A stretch of 64,000 bases of DNA from Fibrella rubiginis (GTDB taxonomy: Bacteria > Bacteroidota > Bacteroidia > Cytophagales > Spirosomataceae), in the NCBI RefSeq assembly GCF_017353185.1, contig NZ_JAFMYV010000006.1, forward strand, positions 186,001-250,000, in the 5' to 3' direction. Made by a program: the position numbers and the translations under genes. The first letter of the stretch is position 1. Every line of letters begins with the position of its first letter. The notes below the pieces were generated by a model. The model did not search any database and was not told where the DNA came from. It saw nothing but the letters and a program-made list of their open reading frames with translations. Positions 59,964-64,000 of this stretch are shown here, piece after piece.

Positions 59964-60848
59964 TCACTCATACATTCTTGGCCAGCGGCGCATGCTCCAG
60001 AGCAGAATGCGGTCAGCGAGGTGGGGGAAGTAGCGGCTCATGAACGCATTGAGGCGGCCCGTGCCGGTGAGTACCGTGATCTGGCGGCGTTGACGAATGT
60101 GACGGGCAATGCGTTGCGCTACCTGGGGCTGGGTCATCTGCAGATTAGGTGGCCGGTGAGCAATGGGTACGGGCTGACCGCCCGCATCAAAAACACGTTT
60201 ATCAGGGTCGTTTCGGGTAAAACCAATGTGCACCACGCCAATGTGCATGCCGGTGTCGTGCCACTCCAGCCGCAGGGTGTGGGCCAGGTTGCTCACGGCG
60301 GCTTTTCCGGCGCAATAGGCTGATCCACTGGGTAATCCATTCAGTGCCGACACCGATGAGATAAACGTAACTGACCCCCGCGAGGCCTTCAGATAGGGCA
60401 ACGCAGCCTTAAGCGGATACACCGTACCGTAGATATTACTGTCGCAAACAGTGCGAAACACGTCGATGTCAAGGTCGTTGAAATAGGCCCGCATGGATAC
60501 GCTGGCGTTGGTAATTAGCCCGTCGAGTCGCCCGAAGGCCAGCATTGTAGTGTCGACCAGTCGCTGGCAATCGTCCCAGTTAGTAACGTCAGCAACGCAG
60601 GTATCGACCAGCAACCCCTCTTCAGCAAACAGCCGATGAGTTTCCAGAAGCCGGTCGGGGCGCAGACCATTGAGCATCACTGCCGCCCCCTGTCGGGCTA
60701 ACTCACGAGCTGTTTCACGACCAATGCCTGATTCTGAACCAGTTACCAGAAAAACTTTTCCGGTGAATGGTTGTGTCGATGTTGATTCGGAAATCTGAGT
60801 CGGCTGGTGGGTAGATGGGGTATTTATCTTGTTAACGTAAGTATCCAT
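59964..60848 (-). CDS. SDR-family NAD(P)-dependent oxidoreductase
   Basis: A 294-residue short-chain dehydrogenase/reductase. The Rossmann motif VTGSESGIGRETARELARQG lies near residue 34 and the catalytic Ser and Tyr-x3-Lys in TFISSVSALNGLPSGSAYCA and GKAAVSNL near 170. A polar N-terminal extension of about 28 residues precedes the fold, and a basic C terminus follows (FMSRYFPHLADRILLWSMRR). The start overlaps the upstream epimerase stop by 17 bp, so translation is probably coupled. The substrate is unknown. Confidence 0.93.
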   Translation of the reverse strand: MDTYVNKINTPSTHQPTQISESTSTQPFTGKVFLVTGSESGIGRETARELARQGAAVMLNGLRPDRLLETHRLFAEEGLLVDTCVADVTNWDDCQRLVDTTMLAFGRLDGLITNASVSMRAYFNDLDIDVFRTVCDSNIYGTVYPLKAALPYLKASRGSVTFISSVSALNGLPSGSAYCAGKAAVSNLAHTLRLEWHDTGMHIGVVHIGFTRNDPDKRVFDAGGQPVPIAHRPPNLQMTQPQVAQRIARHIRQRRQITVLTGTGRLNAFMSRYFPHLADRILLWSMRRWPRMYE

Positions 60849-61824
60849 TCGCTAAAAACCAGTCGTAGGCATCCTGAATAGCCTCCCGAATGGGTGTTTG
60901 GGGTAAGTTAAGTTCGCGCACCGCCTTTTCCGATGAAAAATAATGACCGTCGTTGGCAATCATTGCCATAGGCACATTTACGGTGGGAACGCGACCACGG
61001 ATGTTAGCCAGCCAGTCACTAAACTGGGCATAGAGCCGGGCTGCCGCTGGTGGTAGCAGAAAGCGAGGTGGTGATACTCCAGCTACATTCGCCATGAGTG
61101 TAAAGGCTTCCTGATACGTTAAGTTCTCATTGCCCAAAATATAGGATTCGCCTAACCGGCCCATAGTAAGGGCATTGACGGTAGCAATGGCCGCGTCGCG
61201 CACGTGGACGTAGTTTTTACCACCCGCCGGGTAACCGGGCAATTGCTTTTTAGCCACCGCCAGCAGCATCGCTCCCGACGTAGGTTTGCTATCCAGCGGG
61301 CCGAGCAAAAACGTGGGATGAACCATAATAGCAGCCACTTCATCGCGGTAAGCAGCCTGGCGAACCAGGTCGGTAGCGGCCACTTTGCTGTCCATATAGT
61401 CAACTCCGTAAACTGCCCCTGAATAGGGCGTCAATTCGTTACCGGGCTGCTCTTTCGTGCCAAAACCAAACACGTTGGCCGTTCCAACGTAAACCAACCG
61501 TTTAAGATCAGCCTGTTTTATAGCTGCCAGCACATTCTCAGTACCGGTCTTGTTTACCGCCCATACCTGTGGGTTTCGGGCTGGATTCACCTGGGCCAGC
61601 GCTGCCGCATGAATTACTGCTTTGCAGCCGATTGACGCCCGCAATACGTCAGCAGGGTGTAGTAAATCACCTTCCACGATCTCGATGGGCAAGTCGGGCA
61701 GGGTTTTTCGGTTGCTGCCGGGCCGCACCAACGCCCGCACAACATACCGCCGGTTGAGCAGCTCGCGGGCAATGTGGCTACCCAAAAACCCGTTAGCGCC
61801 GGTTAGGAGTATCGTTGTTGGCAT
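60832..61824 (-). CDS. NAD(P)-dependent epimerase / dihydroflavonol reductase-like
   Basis: A 330-residue extended-SDR protein. It starts MPTTILLTGANGFLGSHIAR with the GxxGxxG motif, and has the catalytic Tyr-x3-Lys in AVYGVDYMDSKVAATDLVRQ near residue 140. The C-terminal part (LPQTPIREAIQDAYDWFLAN) matches dihydroflavonol 4-reductase-like enzymes acting on sugars, steroids or lipids. An ATG at 61884 would add 20 residues and enter the hairpin, so 61824 is the start. It is coupled to the SDR gene downstream, and the two may act in sequence. Confidence 0.92.
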   Translation of the reverse strand: MPTTILLTGANGFLGSHIARELLNRRYVVRALVRPGSNRKTLPDLPIEIVEGDLLHPADVLRASIGCKAVIHAAALAQVNPARNPQVWAVNKTGTENVLAAIKQADLKRLVYVGTANVFGFGTKEQPGNELTPYSGAVYGVDYMDSKVAATDLVRQAAYRDEVAAIMVHPTFLLGPLDSKPTSGAMLLAVAKKQLPGYPAGGKNYVHVRDAAIATVNALTMGRLGESYILGNENLTYQEAFTLMANVAGVSPPRFLLPPAAARLYAQFSDWLANIRGRVPTVNVPMAMIANDGHYFSSEKAVRELNLPQTPIREAIQDAYDWFLANGYLR

Positions 61825-61840
61825 CTGAAGGTAGTTTAGA

Positions 61841-62029
61841 GTTTTCCGTTTGCTGTTGCTACGCGCGGTAGGTTGCTGACGCATGGCCCTTCGACAAGCT
61901 CAGGGTGACAGGCAACTAGAATCAAGTACCTGAACTGCATTAGATGGCCTGTCACCCTGAGCTTGTCGAAGGGCCTAGAGCGCGTAGCTCACCACAGCGC
62001 GTAGCAACAGAAGACAGCAAACGGAAAAC
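61841..62029. repeat. long compound hairpin with the CCCTGAGCTTGTCGAAGGG repeat
   Basis: The inner arms (61885-61913 with 61947-61975) are 29 perfect bp and contain CCCTTCGACAAGCTCAGGG, a dispersed repeat word found in many bacterial genomes. The outer arms (from 61841 and to 62029) pair apart from a 7-nt gap on the left. The segment GCTGACGCATG at 61875-61885 matches the core seen at 4691. It lies between fmt and the epimerase gene, both on the minus strand. Confidence 0.88.
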
Positions 62030-62952
62030 TAAATCGTGTTTCCCCGCAGAAAATCGCCGATGGCCATACGGCGTTTACCTTCAGCTTGTAATTCAGTAAT
62101 AGACAGCCAGCCATCTTCGGCGCGGACCAGGAGCTTGGTTTTGTGATCGGTGAAGGCTTGTCCCGGCTCGGCGGGCATGGGACTTTCGTTAGCAATAGCG
62201 GCAGCGTAGATTTTGTATGTTTTGCCGTTGATCACCGTCCACGCGGTTGGGTAGGGTGATAGTCCACGCACAAAATTGCGGATGTTGTGGGCGGGCTGGT
62301 TCCAGTTGATTTCGGTGGTGTCCCGGTGGAGTTTAGGGGCTGGTTTTAGCTCGGCACTTTCAGGCTGTGGAGTGCGTGGATACTGTCCCGCTTCGATGGC
62401 CTCAACCGTTTTCAGCACCAGCCCCGCACCCAACTCCATCAACCGGTCGTGCAACGTCCCGGCGGTATCGTCGGGGTGGATGGGCTCGGTTTCCTGGAAA
62501 ATCATCTGCCCGGTATCGATCTCTTTTTCGATGAAAAAAGTGGTCACACCCGTCTCGATTTCGCCGTTGATGATCGCCCAGTTGATCGGTGCGGCCCCCC
62601 GGTATTGCGGCAGCTTAGACCCATGCAGATTAAAGGTCCCCACACGCGGCATGGCCCAGACCACTTCGGGCAACATCCGAAAAGCCACCACTACCTGCAA
62701 ATCAGCTTCAAAACTGGCTAATTCGGTTAAAAAAGCCGGATCGCGCAGCTTTTCGGGTTGCAACACGGGGATGCCTGCGGCCACGGCGGCCTGTTTCACC
62801 GGCGAGGCCGTCAGTGTGAGGCCCCGACCCGAAGGCCGGTTAGGAGCGGTTACTACAGCTACTACATGGCAGCCACCCTGAAGCAGTTTCCGGAGCGATG
62901 CCACTGCAAAATCGGGGGTGCCCATAAAGATGATACGTAGCTGACTGTTCAT
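62029..62952 (-). CDS. fmt: methionyl-tRNA formyltransferase
   Basis: A 307-residue enzyme that formylates initiator Met-tRNA. It begins MNSQLRIIFMGTPDFAVASL and has the formyl-transferase motifs FRMLPEVVWAMPRVGTFNLH and GSKLPQYRGAAPINWAIING with the catalytic Asn and His, and the Asp in GETETGVTTF-like GEIETGVTTFFIEKEIDTGQ. The C-terminal tRNA-binding domain follows (NIRNFVRGLSPYPTAWTVIN). The stop codon touches the arm of the hairpin downstream. Confidence 0.97.
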   Translation of the reverse strand: MNSQLRIIFMGTPDFAVASLRKLLQGGCHVVAVVTAPNRPSGRGLTLTASPVKQAAVAAGIPVLQPEKLRDPAFLTELASFEADLQVVVAFRMLPEVVWAMPRVGTFNLHGSKLPQYRGAAPINWAIINGEIETGVTTFFIEKEIDTGQMIFQETEPIHPDDTAGTLHDRLMELGAGLVLKTVEAIEAGQYPRTPQPESAELKPAPKLHRDTTEINWNQPAHNIRNFVRGLSPYPTAWTVINGKTYKIYAAAIANESPMPAEPGQAFTDHKTKLLVRAEDGWLSITELQAEGKRRMAIGDFLRGNTI

Positions 62953-63018
62953 GCGTATGGTAGTTGTTTTAAGGTAACTGGTTTAGGTTGGCCATTCGCT
63001 CAGAGGGCTGCGCGGGCA

Positions 63019-63050
63019 TTGACAAAAGCTCATCGAAAGTTGTACATTTG
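63019..63050 (+). promoter_or_regulatory. promoter of the greA leader
   Basis: TTG (63019-63021) is followed after 21 bp by TACATTTG (63043-63050), a full match to TAnnTTTG. Transcription would start near 63056, about 158 nt before the greA ATG. Confidence 0.75.
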
Positions 63051-63055
63051 TCTAT

Positions 63056-63175
63056 ACACCATCCGATCACATGCGAAAACGGACTGTTAACACCATGATT
63101 CGTCGGTCATCCTGACTGGGCTGCAAAACAAACTAAATTGCTTGCAGAACGGCTGGTGTGCCGTTCTTTTTTTAT
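63056..63175 (+). promoter_or_regulatory. greA leader with a 14-codon frame and terminator (candidate attenuator or small RNA)
   Basis: Between the promoter and greA lies a short frame, 63071-63115 (MRKRTVNTMIRRSS), followed by an intrinsic terminator: AGAACGGC (63146-63153) with GCCGTTCT (63160-63167) and T8. Transcripts could therefore stop near 63175, giving a small RNA of about 120 nt, or continue into greA. In E. coli, greA also has a leader terminator that yields short GraL RNAs. The leader peptide is not proven to be translated. Confidence 0.55.
63146..63174 (+). terminator. intrinsic terminator in the greA leader
   Basis: An 8-bp perfect stem with a 6-nt loop is followed by T8 (63166-63173), a textbook terminator located 40 bp upstream of the greA start. 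Confidence 0.8.
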
Positions 63176-63213
63176 GCCCCAGCCGTACATCAAATTCCTG
63201 ACACCAACTCAAT

Positions 63214-63687
63214 ATGTCGAAGATTAATTATTACACCGAAGAGGGCCTCGCGCGCCTCAAGGCCGAATTGAACGAGCTTAAAACCAAAGGTCGTACTGCC
63301 ATTGCCCACCAGATTGCCGAGGCCCGCGACAAAGGTGACCTGAGCGAAAACGCCGAATATGACGCCGCCAAAGACGCCCAGGGTTTGCACGAACTGAAAA
63401 TTTCGAAACTGGAAGAAGTCGTTGCCAATGCCCGCCTGCTCGACGAGTCATCTATCGACACGTCGCAGGTATCAGTGTTGTCGAAGGTGAAGATTAAAAA
63501 TAAGAAAACCGGTATGGAGGTAACCTACACGCTGGTGTCTGAAGAAGAGGCCGACCTGAAGATGGGCCGTATCTCGGTAGGTTCACCTATCGGTAAGGGC
63601 TTGCTGGGCAAGAAAGTAGGCGATTCCGCCGAAATCACGATTCCCGCCGGAAAAATCGAATTCGAAGTACTGGAGATAAGCCGGTAG
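63214..63687 (+). CDS. greA: transcription elongation factor GreA
   Basis: A 157-residue GreA that rescues backtracked RNA polymerase by stimulating transcript cleavage. It begins MSKINYYTEEGLARLKAELN and has the coiled-coil tip with the acidic pair in DKGDLSENAEYDAAKDAQGL near residue 42, and the C-terminal FKBP-like domain (MGRISVGSPIGKGLLGKKVG). It is placed after a leader with a terminator. Confidence 0.98.
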   Translation: MSKINYYTEEGLARLKAELNELKTKGRTAIAHQIAEARDKGDLSENAEYDAAKDAQGLHELKISKLEEVVANARLLDESSIDTSQVSVLSKVKIKNKKTGMEVTYTLVSEEEADLKMGRISVGSPIGKGLLGKKVGDSAEITIPAGKIEFEVLEISR

Positions 63688-63865
63688 TAGGGGCGGCCCC
63701 TCGTGGCCGCCCACTCTCGGACACGTCAGTGGCCGCCCGCTTTCGTACGCAAAATGAGGCATTGCTAAAACAGTAGCAATGCCTCATTTTGTTGGTTACT
63801 GACGATCAGGCAACAGGCAGTTCATTGCTTACGCGTGCCGGGCGGCCACTATGGGCCGCCCCTAC
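63687..63865. repeat. repeat-rich convergent gap with nested hairpins
   Basis: The outer arms GTAGGGGCGGCCC (63687-63699) and GGGCCGCCCCTAC (63853-63865) pair perfectly over 13 bp and reach the stops of greA and the dihydrofolate reductase gene. The module GTGGCCGCCC occurs at 63704-63713 and 63729-63738 and inverted at 63839-63848. The central terminator lies at 63750-63791. Confidence 0.8.
63750..63791. terminator. 17-bp perfect bidirectional terminator
   Basis: CAAAATGAGGCATTGCT (63750-63766) pairs perfectly with 63775-63791 around an 8-nt loop, with A4/T4 at the stem base. It separates the convergent greA and dihydrofolate reductase genes. Confidence 0.85.
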
Positions 63866-64000
63866 TTGTCATACACGACAAAATCGAACGCTGTTTCGTG
63901 GCGGTCGTCGGCGGGGTGATGCTGGCGGGAAGTTTCGTGCCAGATGGTGCGGTCGAATTCCGGAAAACGAGTATCGCCGTCATAGGCTTTTTGTACTTCG
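63862..64000 (-). CDS. folA: dihydrofolate reductase, C-terminal fragment
   Basis: Only the last 46 codons lie in the window. The readable C terminus is GDTRFPEFDRTIWHETSRQH, followed by HPADDRHETAFDFVVYDK and stop. The segment FPEFD with a following Trp, then the ADDR and FDFVVYDK pattern match the end of dihydrofolate reductase, which supplies tetrahydrofolate. The rest of the gene lies to the right of the window. The stop TAG (63864-63862) is inside the arm of the hairpin array. Confidence 0.85.
   Translation of the reverse strand, partial: EVQKAYDGDTRFPEFDRTIWHETSRQHHPADDRHETAFDFVVYDK

Noticed and set aside
63056..63175. Amino-acid biosynthesis attenuator before greA
   Set aside because: The 14-codon frame (MRKRTVNTMIRRSS) has no run of one amino-acid codon beyond scattered Arg, and the gene behind it is not biosynthetic.
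2176..63865. CRISPR array or spacer-like repeats
   Set aside because: No direct repeat of 23-47 bp recurs at regular spacing and no cas gene is present; the repeats found are paired arms of hairpins.
1..64000. tRNA or rRNA genes
   Set aside because: I found no cloverleaf with TTC-type T-loop and no rRNA signature on either strand.

Overview
The window comes from a Bacteroidota chromosome, most likely order Cytophagales and close to Spirosoma or its relatives. The evidence is SusC/SusD outer-membrane pairs, GldG, promoters of the form TTG-N19-21-TAnnTTTG, a ribosomal protein L17 with a C-terminal helix-hairpin-helix extension, and almost no Shine-Dalgarno sequences. No rRNA or tRNA gene was found.

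Layout. 1-9753 is a glycan-uptake region on the minus strand: a SusC receptor cut by the window edge, a TIM-barrel sugar isomerase, a DUF1080 (3-keto-glycoside hydrolase/lyase type) protein, an acidic protein of unknown function, and a complete SusD-SusC pair. 10349-12388 (plus) holds a RecE-like PD-(D/E)XK nuclease between two unknown proteins. 12385-22864 carries a giant VCBS/ASPIC lipoprotein, a HigBA toxin-antitoxin pair, an AGE-family epimerase, a LuxR-type response regulator, two tandem TlpA-like thioredoxin lipid-envelope proteins and a YdcF-like protein. 22936-27042 (minus) is dnaN, gldG and carA. 27131-42800 (minus) is one ribosomal superoperon, rplC to rplQ, with secY, map, infA, rpmJ and rpoA, bounded by a good promoter near 42890 and a good terminator near 27085; rpsJ is not at its head. 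Upstream of it lies a candidate 144-nt RNA.

43123-52086 is the accessory part: a YheT hydrolase, a small membrane protein, a decayed IS5-family element with terminal repeats, an AT-rich acyltransferase, and a minus-strand set of two family-2 glycosyltransferases, an aldo/keto reductase and two Fe(II)/2-oxoglutarate-type oxygenases that probably decorate a surface glycan. 52184-64000 holds a BatA-like protein, a tiny membrane protein with a YegS-like lipid kinase and a SUI1 factor, a transglutaminase next to an Anbu proteasome-like protease, a DUF2721 protein, an MFS transporter, an SDR and an epimerase, fmt, greA behind a terminator-bearing leader, and the end of a dihydrofolate reductase gene.

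The feature that ordinary annotation does not explain is the intergenic DNA. At least a dozen gaps are filled by long hairpins with arms of 13-52 bp, several perfect over 31-45 bp. Arms often include stop codons, are often built of near-tandem copies of a private short word, and some share a loop core. They sit not only between convergent genes but also inside the ribosomal operon.
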